Positions 15,934 through 24,019 of a stretch of DNA of 35,516 nt are shown here, piece by piece. Within the stretch, counting starts at the first letter, position 1; every line of letters starts with the position of its first letter. Source of the DNA: CAZMJP01 sp964566895. Its GTDB lineage: Bacteria; Patescibacteriota; Patescibacteriia; UBA2591; UBA6264. Under the pieces are notes generated by a model that searched no databases, had not been told where the DNA came from, and was given only the letters and a program-made list of their open reading frames with translations. The position numbers were made by a program, and so were the translations under genes. The stretch is from the NCBI GenBank assembly GCA_964566895.1, contig CAZMJP010000006.1, forward strand, positions 1 to 35,516, written 5' to 3'.

Positions 15934-16779
15934 ATGCTTAAAATTTATAAACCAACAACCCCTTCTCGTAGAAAAATGAGTTTGGTTTCTACCAAAGAAT
16001 TAATCAAAGTAAGACCACAGAGAAGATTGATTAGCATTAAGAGGTATAAGGCTGGCCGAAGTAAGGGGAAAATTACGGTCAGACACCAAGGGGGGCAGGA
16101 AAAAAGATTTTATAGAAAAATTGATTTTAGACAAGATAAGTTTGATATTCCAGCTAAGGTAGAAACCATAGAATACGACCCAAATCGTTCTTGTTGGATT
16201 GCTTTGATTTGTTATCTTGATGGTGAAAAAAGATATATTATCGCCCCTAAAGAATTAAAAGTTGGCGATAGGATTCTCAATTCAAAAAATAAAATTGAAG
16301 CCAAAATGGGCAATCGCATGCCCTTGAAATATGTTCCCTTAGGTATGGCTATTTATAATATTGAATTAGCCCCCGGGCAAGGAGGAAAAATTGTTCGTTC
16401 AGCCGGTAGCGCAGCTATTTTGATGGGTTTTACCGAAGATAATAAATTTGTTCAAATAAAATTGCCTTCCAGCGAGATTCGACTTATTTCCAGTTCTTGT
16501 TTAGCCAGCCTAGGTCAGGTTAGTAATCCTGAAAGACGTTTTATTCGTTGGGGCAAAGCCGGACGGATTCGTCACAGAGGGATAAGACCGTCAGTTCGAG
16601 GTAAAGCCATGAATCCTTATTCTCATCCCCATGGCGGTGGAGAAGGAAATTCTCCAATTGGTCTAAAACATCCAAAAACACCTTGGGGGAAACCCGCTTT
16701 GGGAGTCAGAACGAGAAGAAGGAAAAAATGGACCAGTAAATATATTATTAAACGCAGGATAAAGAAGGGAAGGAAATAG
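15934..16779 (+). CDS. rplB: 50S ribosomal protein L2
   Basis: Large-subunit core protein needed for subunit association and peptidyl transfer. From ATG 15934 it has 281 residues, beginning MLKIYKPTTPSRRKM. The OB/SH3 region has GRSKGKITVRHQGG, and the C-terminus has the universal AMNPYSHPHGGGEG and KHPKTPWGKPALGVRTRRRK. The TTG at 15901 is in frame but adds residues absent from L2. Confidence 0.96.
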   Translation: MLKIYKPTTPSRRKMSLVSTKELIKVRPQRRLISIKRYKAGRSKGKITVRHQGGQEKRFYRKIDFRQDKFDIPAKVETIEYDPNRSCWIALICYLDGEKRYIIAPKELKVGDRILNSKNKIEAKMGNRMPLKYVPLGMAIYNIELAPGQGGKIVRSAGSAAILMGFTEDNKFVQIKLPSSEIRLISSSCLASLGQVSNPERRFIRWGKAGRIRHRGIRPSVRGKAMNPYSHPHGGGEGNSPIGLKHPKTPWGKPALGVRTRRRKKWTSKYIIKRRIKKGRK

Positions 16780-16851
16780 AAGTATATAGTAAAATCAGGT
16801 AACGGAGTTAGTCTTTAATACAAAATATCTAACTTTAGTGAAATAATTTAT

Positions 16852-17148
16852 ATGTCGAGATCATTAAAGAAAGGACCTTGGGTTGACCCGAAATTATTAA
16901 AGAAGATTTCCAGACTGAAACATGGAGATAAGACAGTTATTAGAACTTGGTCGAGAGATTCTATAATTACGCCGGAAATGGTGGGCTTTACCATTGGAGT
17001 TCATAATGGGAAGGTTCATTTGCCAGTATTCGTTATCGAGAATATGGTTGGTCATAAATTGGGTGAGTTTTCGCCGACTAGAAAATTTGTTAAGCATGGC
17101 GGCAAAATGCAGAGGGGTTTAGAAGCAGCCGCTAAGGAATCAGAATAA
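16852..17148 (+). CDS. rpsS: 30S ribosomal protein S19
   Basis: Head-domain protein contacting S13 and the A-site tRNA. The 98-aa protein has MSRSLKKGPWVDPKLLKKI, TIGVHNGKVHLPVFV and GHKLGEFSPTRKF, with a short C-terminal tail typical of the family. It follows L2 in canonical order. Confidence 0.97.
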   Translation: MSRSLKKGPWVDPKLLKKISRLKHGDKTVIRTWSRDSIITPEMVGFTIGVHNGKVHLPVFVIENMVGHKLGEFSPTRKFVKHGGKMQRGLEAAAKESE

Positions 17149-17167
17149 CAATTTATAATTTATTAGT

Positions 17168-17785
17168 ATGCAAGTAAAAGCGATAGCCAGATATCTTAAA
17201 ATATCTCCTAAAAAAATGAGGTTAGTTGCCAATCTCATTAAAGGGATGGATGCGACCCAAGTGATTGATTATTTAAAATTTGTCCCCAGAAAGGCGTCGC
17301 GATTAATTTTAAAAGTTCTAAATTCAGCTGCGGCTAATGCTGAACATAATTATAATCTAAAAAAGGAAAACCTTTTTATCAAGGAAATTTTAGTCAATTC
17401 CGGTCCAATGCTTAAAAGGTGGCGAGCTCGAGCTTTTGGCCGAGCGGCGCCAATCCGCAGAAAGAGTTCGCACTTATCAATTATTTTAGAAGAGAAGGTT
17501 CCGGCTCTTAAAATCAAGCCGATAAGGCCGAAATTAAAAGAATCGGTTGTTAAGGCAGCCCCCGCCCGTTCACTTCGCGAGCAAGCAGTTGAGGGCGGGC
17601 AAGAAATTACTTCCGGAAAAGTGACTTCTTTGAAACAAGAGTTTAAATCAGAGGGAGATAAAAGTAAAGAAATTTTTGATGTTCGCCGGAAAGGCAAGCG
17701 ACGGACAAAACAACATCTTGATAAAGTAAAAAGTAAAAGAGTGGGCGGGAGGTTGAGAAGGATATTTAGAAGAAAAAGCATCTAA
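17168..17785 (+). CDS. rplV: 50S ribosomal protein L22 with long basic C-terminal extension
   Basis: Exit-tunnel protein. The 205-aa product has a normal L22 core up to about residue 110 (ISPKKMRLVANLIKG; RARAFGRAAPIRRKSSHLSI). It then has about 95 extra residues rich in Lys, Arg and Ser. Within the extension a CCCGCCC/GGGCGGG inverted repeat (17561-17599) encodes the ARSLREQAVEGG stretch, which looks like a palindromic element captured in the coding sequence. The tail ends VGGRLRRIFRRKSI. Its function is unknown; an RNA-binding tail or a C-terminal add-on seen in other CPR L22 are both possible. Confidence 0.92.
   Translation: MQVKAIARYLKISPKKMRLVANLIKGMDATQVIDYLKFVPRKASRLILKVLNSAAANAEHNYNLKKENLFIKEILVNSGPMLKRWRARAFGRAAPIRRKSSHLSIILEEKVPALKIKPIRPKLKESVVKAAPARSLREQAVEGGQEITSGKVTSLKQEFKSEGDKSKEIFDVRRKGKRRTKQHLDKVKSKRVGGRLRRIFRRKSI
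17561..17599 (+). repeat. Inverted repeat inside the L22 extension
   Basis: CCCGCCC (17561-17567) and GGGCGGG (17593-17599) flank a 25-nt segment that contains CTTCGCGAG. It is GC-rich in an AT-rich gene and lies in frame. Confidence 0.5.
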
Positions 17786-17893
17786 TCTAAGTTTAAGGTT
17801 TAAAAATCAAAGATTTAAGACGACATATTAAAATTTAAAATTGACAGATAAAATTATTTTACTTACCGAGATATCTAAATTTTACATTTTATC

Positions 17894-17911
17894 TGCCTAC
17901 GCGGGTAGGCA
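17894..17911 (+). repeat. Palindromic hairpin upstream of rpsC
   Basis: TGCCTAC (17894-17900), GCGG, GTAGGCA (17905-17911) form a 7-bp stem. It resembles the nrdD-nrdG palindrome at 4755. The L22-S3 spacer (155 nt) is otherwise AT-rich, with GCGAAGCG just before the rpsC start. Confidence 0.5.
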
Positions 17912-17940
17912 TTTTACACTTTGCAGTTAGCGAAGCGTCT

Positions 17941-18597
17941 ATGGGTCATAAAGTAAATCCAAAAATTTTTCGCATTCCCTTGATTAGAGATTGGGAGTCA
18001 AAATGGTTTGCTCCGAAGCATAAGTTTAGACAATTTTTGAAACAGGATTTGCAGATCAGAAAGTTCTTATCGGAGAAATTAAAAAATTGTGGGGTCTCAA
18101 GTATTAATATGGAAAGATTGGCTAATATAATGCGGATTATTATTCGCACGGCTAAACCAGGACTAATTATTGGTCGAGGGGGACTTGATATTGAAAAAAT
18201 TAAAAAAGAAATTAAGAGCAGGTTCTTAACTGATAATCTTACCTTAGAAATAAATGTGATAGAAGAAAAATCGCCCATACTTTCAGCTGATGTGATTTTG
18301 GAGGGAGTAATTAATGATTTAGAGAAGAGAATCCCCTATAGACGAGTGATCAAGAAGGTTATTAGGCAAGTGAAGACTGGCCGGGCTAGAGGGGTAAAAA
18401 TTATTGTTAAAGGACGTTTGGACGGAGCGGAGATAGCCAGGTCAGAGAAATTAATTTGGGGTAGTCTTCCACTTCAGACTATCCGGGCCGATATAGATTA
18501 TGCTCGAGGTGCAGCCGCGACTACTTATGGTTCAATTGGTGTTAAAATTTGGATTTATAAGGGAGAAAAATTTGTCGAAAGTAAAAAGGAAACTTAA
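17941..18597 (+). CDS. rpsC: 30S ribosomal protein S3
   Basis: mRNA-entry-channel protein of the 30S head. The 218-aa protein starts MGHKVNPKIFRIPLIRDW and carries the KH-domain GXXG loop in LIIGRGGLDIEKIKKEI. The C-terminal domain has GRLDGAEIARSEK and YGSIGVKIWIYKGE. Its length is normal for S3 without a long tail. Confidence 0.96.
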   Translation: MGHKVNPKIFRIPLIRDWESKWFAPKHKFRQFLKQDLQIRKFLSEKLKNCGVSSINMERLANIMRIIIRTAKPGLIIGRGGLDIEKIKKEIKSRFLTDNLTLEINVIEEKSPILSADVILEGVINDLEKRIPYRRVIKKVIRQVKTGRARGVKIIVKGRLDGAEIARSEKLIWGSLPLQTIRADIDYARGAAATTYGSIGVKIWIYKGEKFVESKKET

Positions 18598-18646
18598 AAA
18601 GTAAAAGCGACATTCATTTTTAGCCCTTAATTCAGCAATAGCATTT

Positions 18647-19060
18647 ATGTTGATGCCAAAGAAAACAAAATATAGAAAAGCCCAGAAGGGTAGACGAAGG
18701 ACAGAGGGACAGGCTAGTCGGGGGAATATTCTTAATTTTGGAGATTTTGGTTTAAAAGCTTTAGAATCTCGTTGGATTACTGCCCGTCAAATTGAGGCAA
18801 CTCGGCAGGCTGTTACTCGTTTTCTTAAAAAAGGAGGGAAAATGTGGATTAGAATATTCCCGACTAAGCCGGTCACAGCTAAGGCTGCTGAAGTAGGAAT
18901 GGGTAAAGGCAAGGGCTCAGTCGATCATTATGTGGCTCCTATCAAAGCTGGGGCTATTCTTTTTGAAATTACTGGCGTGAGCGAAGACATTGCTAAACAA
19001 GCCTTGCGCCTGGCATCGCATAAGTTGCCAATCAAAACTAAATTTATAGAAAAGTCGTAA
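18647..19060 (+). CDS. rplP: 50S ribosomal protein L16
   Basis: Large-subunit protein near the A-site tRNA elbow. The 137-aa protein starts MLMPKKTKYRKAQKG, which matches the family N-terminus and favours ATG 18647 over 18653. ARQIEATRQAVTRF, KMWIRIFPTKPVTAK and the GKGKGSVDHYVAPIKAG loop are conserved. Confidence 0.97.
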   Translation: MLMPKKTKYRKAQKGRRRTEGQASRGNILNFGDFGLKALESRWITARQIEATRQAVTRFLKKGGKMWIRIFPTKPVTAKAAEVGMGKGKGSVDHYVAPIKAGAILFEITGVSEDIAKQALRLASHKLPIKTKFIEKS

Positions 19061-19078
19061 TGTTTATCTGCTAGTTTT

Positions 19079-19264
19079 ATGAAAACAAAAGAAATCCAAA
19101 GAAAGACTAAACAAGAACTGGAAAGATTATTAAAGGAATCTCAGGAAAAACTGCGAGGATTACGCTTTGATATTCAATTAAAACAATCTAAAAATGTTCG
19201 AGGGATAAGAGAAATTAAAAAACTAATAGCTCAAATATTTACTTTTTTGAAAGGGTTGAAATAA
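19079..19264 (+). CDS. rpmC: 50S ribosomal protein L29
   Basis: Small helical protein at the exit-tunnel rim, next to L23. The 61-aa product has the two-helix pattern: TKQELERLLKESQEKLRGLR, then VRGIREIKKLIAQIFTFLK. It lies 18 nt after L16. Confidence 0.93.
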   Translation: MKTKEIQRKTKQELERLLKESQEKLRGLRFDIQLKQSKNVRGIREIKKLIAQIFTFLKGLK

Positions 19265-19278
19265 TTCAAATAATACAT

Positions 19279-19536
19279 ATGTCAAAAAAAAGAAGATTTC
19301 AAGGTATAGTTGTGAGCGACAAAATGAATAAAACTGTTGTAGTTAAGGTGGTTAGAATCAAAATGCATTCCCTATATAAAAAAAGATATCGAGTGAGTAG
19401 AAAGTTTAAGGTTCATGATGAAGAGGGCCAAGCTAAAGTTGGTGATAAAATTATTTTTGAAGAATGTCGGCCGTTGTCAAAAGATAAGAAATGGAAATTG
19501 ATAACCGTTGCTTCGCAGCGGAAATCCGAAGCGTGA
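19279..19536 (+). CDS. rpsQ: 30S ribosomal protein S17
   Basis: Binds 16S rRNA helices h7 and h11 at the base of the 30S body. The 85-aa protein has GIVVSDKMNKTVVVKVVR and GDKIIFEECRPLSKDKKWKL. Its last 11 residues (from ITVAS to the stop) are encoded by the first bases of the 214-bp repeat, which suggests that the repeat replaced or extended the native tail. Confidence 0.95.
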   Translation: MSKKRRFQGIVVSDKMNKTVVVKVVRIKMHSLYKKRYRVSRKFKVHDEEGQAKVGDKIIFEECRPLSKDKKWKLITVASQRKSEA

Positions 19537-19714
19537 AATCCTAAATTCGAAACAAATTGCTTACTCCGTTGAAGTAGTTTTGGCTACGAAGGCCAGGCGA
19601 AATCATAAATTCAAATAACCAAAATAAGAAAACCAAGAATAAGATGTCCGGAATTTTAAAAATTTGAATTTAGATATTATTTCGAGTTTTGATATCAGAA
19701 TTTCGAATTTTAAG
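19501..19714 (+). repeat. 214-bp perfect direct repeat, copy 1 (S17-L14)
   Basis: Identical base for base to 20095-20308 (offset 594). It starts inside rpsQ and ends 12 nt before the rplN ATG. It opens with CCGTTGC-TTC-GCAGCGG, a hairpin related to those at 4697 and 22066, and contains CCGAAGCG. No open reading frame of note is inside. Confidence 0.95.
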
Positions 19715-19726
19715 TAAAGTGAGCTT

Positions 19727-20098
19727 ATGATCCAACCTCGATCAGTAATAAAAATTATTGATAATAGCGGAGCTAAAGAAATAATGTGCATCCGCGTTTT
19801 GGGCGGCTACAGGAAGCGTTATGCTAGAGTAGGCGATATTATTACGGCCACGGTTAAAAAGGCTGTTCCCCATGCAATAGTTGGGAAAAGTCAAGTTGTT
19901 CAGGCGGTAATTGTCAGAACTAAAAAAGAGACTCGTCGTTCTGACGGGACCTATATTAGATTTGACGATAATGCGGCGGTGATTATTGATAAAAAAACAA
20001 AAGAACCAAAGGGTAGTCGGATTTTCAGTACCGTCTCCAGGGAACTGCGTGGAAAAGGATATTTAAAGATTATTTCTTTGGCCCCGGAAGTATTATAA
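19727..20098 (+). CDS. rplN: 50S ribosomal protein L14
   Basis: Intersubunit bridge protein and RsfS-binding site. The 123-aa protein has MIQPRSVIKIIDNSGAKE, GGYRKRYARVGDIITATV, IRFDDNAAVIID and a complete SLAPEVL terminus. Its TAA stop lies at the very start of the second 214-bp repeat. The gene is thus enclosed by two identical 214-bp spacers. Confidence 0.97.
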   Translation: MIQPRSVIKIIDNSGAKEIMCIRVLGGYRKRYARVGDIITATVKKAVPHAIVGKSQVVQAVIVRTKKETRRSDGTYIRFDDNAAVIIDKKTKEPKGSRIFSTVSRELRGKGYLKIISLAPEVL

Positions 20099-20308
20099 CC
20101 GTTGCTTCGCAGCGGAAATCCGAAGCGTGAAATCCTAAATTCGAAACAAATTGCTTACTCCGTTGAAGTAGTTTTGGCTACGAAGGCCAGGCGAAATCAT
20201 AAATTCAAATAACCAAAATAAGAAAACCAAGAATAAGATGTCCGGAATTTTAAAAATTTGAATTTAGATATTATTTCGAGTTTTGATATCAGAATTTCGA
20301 ATTTTAAG
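20095..20308 (+). repeat. 214-bp perfect direct repeat, copy 2 (L14-L24)
   Basis: Identical to 19501-19714. Here the first bases supply the L14 stop codon instead of coding residues. It ends 10 nt before the rplX ATG; both copies are followed by a short unrelated string and then CTTATG. Confidence 0.95.
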
Positions 20309-20318
20309 CGAGGCGCTT

Positions 20319-20627
20319 ATGCGTATTAGAAAAGATGATACAGTCAAAATTTTATCGGGCAAGGACCGAGGCAAAAAAGGGAGAGTTCTCAGAGTTTTAT
20401 CCAAAGAGAATAAACTTGTTATTGAGGGTATAAATTTAGTTACCAAACATATTCGACCGAAAAGGGAAGGAGAAAAGGGTCAAAAAATCAAAATGGCCAT
20501 GCCCCTAAGTATTTCAAGGGTAATGCTGATTTGTCCTCGTTGTAAACAACCGATTAGAGTTGGTTATAAAATATTGTCTGATGGTCGAAAAAAGAGGTTT
20601 TGTAGGAAATGTAAGGAAATTTTGTGA
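20319..20627 (+). CDS. rplX: 50S ribosomal protein L24
   Basis: Assembly-initiating protein of the large subunit. From ATG 20319 it has 102 residues with a KOW motif (VKILSGKDRGKKGRVLRV) and a C-terminal zinc ribbon, CPRC and CRKC, common in bacterial L24. The in-frame TTG at 20283 lies in the repeat and was rejected. The ATG follows AAGCG-AGG-CGCTT, a small hairpin. Confidence 0.95.
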   Translation: MRIRKDDTVKILSGKDRGKKGRVLRVLSKENKLVIEGINLVTKHIRPKREGEKGQKIKMAMPLSISRVMLICPRCKQPIRVGYKILSDGRKKRFCRKCKEIL

Positions 20628-20706
20628 TTGCGGATTTTAGACCGTAGATTTGGGACCCAAAACCAGGAATCATAAATTTTTAAATCTTAAATTAGATATA
20701 AGTGCT

Positions 20707-21249
20707 ATGGATTTATATAAAAAATACAAAAAACAGATTATACCTGCGATGAAAGAACGCTTTAAATATACAAACGATTTGGCTGTGCCAAAGATAGAAA
20801 AAATTGTCGTCAATATCGGACTTAACCGGGGAATAACAGAAAAAGACCCTAAGTATATTGAAATGGCTGCCAAAACAATATCAGAGATTACTGGACAGCG
20901 GCCTATCGAGAATTTAGCTAAGAAATCTATTGCTGGTTTTAAAATCAGAACGTCGAATACAGTCGGGCTGAGCACTATTCTTAGATCCGCGAAGATGTAT
21001 GATTTTCTTGAAAAATTAATTAATATTACCTTACCAAGGGTCAGGGATTTTAGAGGCATTTCCTTAAAAAGTATAGATCAAAAAGGTAATTTATCTATTG
21101 GATTTAAGGAGCAAATAGTTTTTCCAGAAATGGACCCTGAAAAAATACAAAGAATTCACGGGTTGCAAGTGGTTATTACGACGACGGCCAAGAATAGAGA
21201 AGAGGGGATAGAATTATTCAAATTATTTGGTATACCATTAAGGAAGTAA
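20707..21249 (+). CDS. rplE: 50S ribosomal protein L5
   Basis: Central-protuberance protein that binds 5S rRNA and the P-site tRNA. From ATG 20707 it has 180 residues: YKKQIIPAMKERF, KIEKIVVNIGLNRG, GQRPIENLAKKSIAGFKIR, LPRVRDFRGI and GLQVVITTTAKNREEGIELF. Upstream in-frame starts (20650) add an unconserved peptide. Confidence 0.96.
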   Translation: MDLYKKYKKQIIPAMKERFKYTNDLAVPKIEKIVVNIGLNRGITEKDPKYIEMAAKTISEITGQRPIENLAKKSIAGFKIRTSNTVGLSTILRSAKMYDFLEKLINITLPRVRDFRGISLKSIDQKGNLSIGFKEQIVFPEMDPEKIQRIHGLQVVITTTAKNREEGIELFKLFGIPLRK

Positions 21250-21339
21250 ACGGGTGTCTGAGTATTTAGGTGTTTGGGTAATTAGGAGAGAAAAACCAAA
21301 TAGAAAATCCCAATAACCAATTAACCAATTAACCAACTC

Positions 21340-21525
21340 ATGGCTAAGCAATCGCAAATAATTAAAACAAAAAGAAAACCGAAGTATTCCACCCGAATTA
21401 TTCGGCGGTGTTGGCGTTGTGGCAGAAGACGTGGATATATGAGAGAGTTTGGCGTTTGTCGTATTTGTTTTAGAGAGTTAGCCACCAAAGGGGCTATTAC
21501 TGGGGTCAGAAAATCTTCATGGTAA
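21340..21525 (+). CDS. rpsN: 30S ribosomal protein S14, zinc (type Z) form
   Basis: The 61-aa product is the short zinc-binding form with CWRCGRRRGYMREFGVCRIC, two CxxC pairs. It ends in the typical GAITGVRKSSW. The spacer before it has tandem CCAATTAA octamers ending at the ATG, and no Shine-Dalgarno sequence. Confidence 0.97.
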   Translation: MAKQSQIIKTKRKPKYSTRIIRRCWRCGRRRGYMREFGVCRICFRELATKGAITGVRKSSW

Positions 21526-21644
21526 AATAGAAAAATCAGATATTAAATATCAAAAATTAAAAATGATAAATAAGAATTTAGAATTATTAAACAACAAAAT
21601 TCGTCGCGAAGCGATACCCAAACTTTGCGTCTAATAAATTATTT

Positions 21645-22064
21645 ATGACCGATCCAATTGCCGACATGCTAACGAGAATACGTAATGTCATCGCTGTAAA
21701 AAAATCAGAGGTAGTTTTGCCTTATTCTAAAATTAAATTTGATATTGCTAAAATTTTAGAACAAGAAAATTGGATTAAGAAAGCAGAGATTATTATTCCT
21801 GAGATAAAGAAGAGGGGGCCCGAACAAGCAGTTTTTAAACAAATAAAACTTGTTTTAAGATATGATGATCAAAAGAGGCCATTAATTAGAAGCTTGAGGC
21901 GGATTAGCCGGCCCGGCCAGCGTATTTACGTAAAAAAAGATAAAATACCGTCTATTTTAGGTAGGCTGGGTTTGGTTATCTTGTCTACTTCTCAGGGGTT
22001 GATGTCTGGTCAGGAGGCTCGTAAAAAGGGGCTGGGAGGGGAGTTAATCTGCGAAATATATTAA
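21645..22064 (+). CDS. rpsH: 30S ribosomal protein S8
   Basis: Central-domain 16S rRNA binder and classical spc-operon autoregulator. The 139-aa protein has MTDPIADMLTRIRNV, SRPGQRIYVKKDKIP and LVILSTSQGLMSGQEARKKG. The spacer before it contains the TCGC-GAA-GCGA hairpin (21604-21614). Directly after the stop lies a copy of the CCGTTACTTC hairpin element. Confidence 0.96.
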   Translation: MTDPIADMLTRIRNVIAVKKSEVVLPYSKIKFDIAKILEQENWIKKAEIIIPEIKKRGPEQAVFKQIKLVLRYDDQKRPLIRSLRRISRPGQRIYVKKDKIPSILGRLGLVILSTSQGLMSGQEARKKGLGGELICEIY

Positions 22065-22065
22065 C

Positions 22066-22115
22066 CCGTTACTTCGTGATGGAATTTCTAATTACTAATG
22101 TCTAATTTCTAATGA
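22066..22115 (+). repeat. Dispersed hairpin element with heptamer tail, copy after rpsH
   Basis: CCGTTAC-TTC-GTGATGG (G-U pairs allowed) starts 2 nt after the stop codon and is followed by AATT and heptamers CTAATTA, CTAATGT, CTAATTT, CTAATGA (22088-22115). It is close in sequence and layout to the element at 4697-4739. Confidence 0.55.
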
Positions 22116-22197
22116 ACGGTCAGTATCTAAAAGCTAAATGTTAAAAATTTTTAGAAATTAGATACCGAGATTTAGGAATTGGAACGAATTGACTATT

Positions 22198-22746
22198 ATG
22201 TCCAGGATTGGTAAACAGCCTATTTTCATCCCAAAAAACGTCAAAGTAAAAATAGAGGGCGATGTTGTTTGTTTTGAGGGACCGAGAGGGAAATTAAAAC
22301 AATTTTTGCCAGATTTTTTCAAACTTGAAATAAAAGATAATCAATTAAAGATATCAGTTGAAAATCCAAAAATAAAAGAACAAAAAGCTTTATGGGGGAC
22401 TTTTGCTCGGTTAATTTCTAATATGGCAAAAGGGGTAAACGAGGGGTTTGAAAAAAAATTAGAGTTGGTTGGCGTCGGCTATCGGGCCCAAATCAGCGGC
22501 AATAAATTAATTCTTAATATCGGCTTTTCTCATCCAGTAGATTTTTTAATTCCTCAGGGGGTTGATCTAAAAATAGAGAAGAATATTATTAGTCTTAGTG
22601 GTGCTGATAAGCGATTAATTGGTGAAACGGCAGCTCAAATTAGACGATTAAGAAAACCAGAGCCTTATAAAGGTAAGGGGATTAAGTATGTTGGCGAGGT
22701 TATTAGAGAGAAGGCGGGCAAAAAGGCGGTTACGGCAGCTTCTTAA
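22198..22746 (+). CDS. rplF: 50S ribosomal protein L6
   Basis: Large-subunit protein near the factor-binding site and sarcin-ricin loop. From ATG 22198 it has 182 residues with the two-repeat L6 fold: SRIGKQPIFIPKNVKV, GPRGKLKQFLP, LVGVGYRAQISGNKL and the terminal RRLRKPEPYKGKGIKY. TTG 22189 is in frame but adds only three residues. Confidence 0.96.
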   Translation: MSRIGKQPIFIPKNVKVKIEGDVVCFEGPRGKLKQFLPDFFKLEIKDNQLKISVENPKIKEQKALWGTFARLISNMAKGVNEGFEKKLELVGVGYRAQISGNKLILNIGFSHPVDFLIPQGVDLKIEKNIISLSGADKRLIGETAAQIRRLRKPEPYKGKGIKYVGEVIREKAGKKAVTAAS

Positions 22747-22759
22747 TTAGAAAATTTCT

Positions 22760-23152
22760 ATGTCTGAAGCAAAAAAACAACTTCAAAGACGAAAACGACA
22801 TAAGCGGGTGCGAAGTAGGGTGCGTGGTTCAGCCGAGTGTCCCAGATTTTGTATTTTTAGAAGCAATAAATATATCTACGCTCAATTGATTGATGATGAG
22901 AGAGGCCGGACATTAGTGGCGGCTGATACTAGAGAGATTATCTTTAAAACCAAGAAGATTTCTGTTAAAAGTGCCGTAACCGCTGGTAGGCGAGGGAAGA
23001 CGGCGACTGCTTTTGAGGCGGGTAGATTGTTAGGGCAAAGAGCCGCAAAAAAAAAGATTAAAAAAGTGGTTTTTGATCGGGGGGGCTATAAATATCATGG
23101 TCGGGTAAGGGCAGTAGCTGAGGGAGCCAGAGAACAGGGATTACAATTTTAA
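22760..23152 (+). CDS. rplR: 50S ribosomal protein L18
   Basis: Binds 5S rRNA together with L5. The 130-aa protein has RRKRHKRVRSRVRGSAECPR, FRSNKYIYAQLIDD, GRLLGQRAAKKKI and the conserved FDRGGYKYHGRVRAVAEGAR. Order L6-L18-S5 is canonical. Confidence 0.96.
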   Translation: MSEAKKQLQRRKRHKRVRSRVRGSAECPRFCIFRSNKYIYAQLIDDERGRTLVAADTREIIFKTKKISVKSAVTAGRRGKTATAFEAGRLLGQRAAKKKIKKVVFDRGGYKYHGRVRAVAEGAREQGLQF

Positions 23153-23244
23153 AACAAGTGATATTTTACATATTTTCCGTTAAAAGTGAGGCTTTAATTA
23201 TTTCTAAGTAAGCGTTTCTATCGGATATTTTAGAGACAATATTT

Positions 23245-23760
23245 ATGTCGAGACCTGAAAAGACAACTCGTAGATCTCTGCCGGAGATAAAAACTGAACC
23301 AGAGTTTGAGCAACGGTTGGTTGATTTAGCTCGAGTTACTCGAGTAGTTAGGGGTGGAAAACGTTTGAGTTTTCGCGCCTGTATTGTTATTGGTAACCGC
23401 AAAGGTAAGGTTGGTGTTGGCGTAGCCAAGGGTGCTGATGTGGCTCTGGCTGTTGAAAAAGCTGTGCGTCAGGCTAATAAAGATTTAATAAATATTAGTA
23501 TTGTCAACGAGACTATTCCTTATTGGGTTAAAATGAAATATGGAGCGGCTCGGGTTTTACTTAGGCCAGCGCCTAAAGGTCATGGAATTGTAGCTGGCGG
23601 GGCCGTTAGAACCGTTTTAGTCTTGGCTGGCATAAAAAATGTGACCGCTAAAATATTGGGATCAAGGAATAAAATTAATAATGTAAGAGCGACTATTAAT
23701 GCCTTGGCTGCGTTTGATATAGAGATAACAAACAACAAATCTCAGGGGGCAAATAAATAG
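23245..23760 (+). CDS. rpsE: 30S ribosomal protein S5
   Basis: Decoding-fidelity protein of the 30S body. The 171-aa protein has the double-stranded RNA-binding part (RLVDLARVTRVVRGGKRLSF, GNRKGKVGVGVAKG) and the C-terminal part with RPAPKGHGIVAGGAVR and GSRNKINNVRATINAL. L30, which usually follows, is absent; only 36 nt separate S5 from L15. Confidence 0.96.
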   Translation: MSRPEKTTRRSLPEIKTEPEFEQRLVDLARVTRVVRGGKRLSFRACIVIGNRKGKVGVGVAKGADVALAVEKAVRQANKDLINISIVNETIPYWVKMKYGAARVLLRPAPKGHGIVAGGAVRTVLVLAGIKNVTAKILGSRNKINNVRATINALAAFDIEITNNKSQGANK

Positions 23761-23796
23761 ATATGTTTGGAGTTTGAAATTTAGAGTGAAATTTTT

Positions 23797-24000
23797 ATGA
23801 TTACTCTCTCTAATCTACAACCTAAGATTGGTTCAAGACACCGCCGCAAGCGCGTGGGGCGAGGTAATGCTTCCGGCCATGGCACTTATTCCGGTCGCGG
23901 CATAAAAGGGCAACGTTCAAGATCAGGAGGCAAAAAAGGACTTAAACTTAAAGGGTTAAGGCATAATATTAAAAATTTTCCCAAACTTCGCGGATTATGA
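23797..24000 (+). CDS. rplO: 50S ribosomal protein L15, short form
   Basis: The 67-aa product carries only the basic N-terminal extension of L15: NLQPKIGSRHRRKRVGRG, GTYSGRGIKGQRSRSGG, ending FPKLRGL and TGA. Usual L15 is about 145 residues, with a globular C-terminal domain. Only 19 nt lie between the stop and SecY, so there is no room for the missing part and no frameshifted remnant. The N-terminal arm penetrates 23S rRNA and might suffice. A reduced functional L15 is more likely than a dead gene, because the remaining sequence is well conserved. Confidence 0.85.
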   Translation: MITLSNLQPKIGSRHRRKRVGRGNASGHGTYSGRGIKGQRSRSGGKKGLKLKGLRHNIKNFPKLRGL

Positions 24001-24019
24001 ACGATAAAAGTTAAAATAT

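Noticed and set aside
17350..17781. 143-aa minus-strand ORF
   Set aside because: Antisense of rplV; no recognisable motif.
20670..21059. 129-aa minus-strand ORF
   Set aside because: Antisense of rplE; no independent support.
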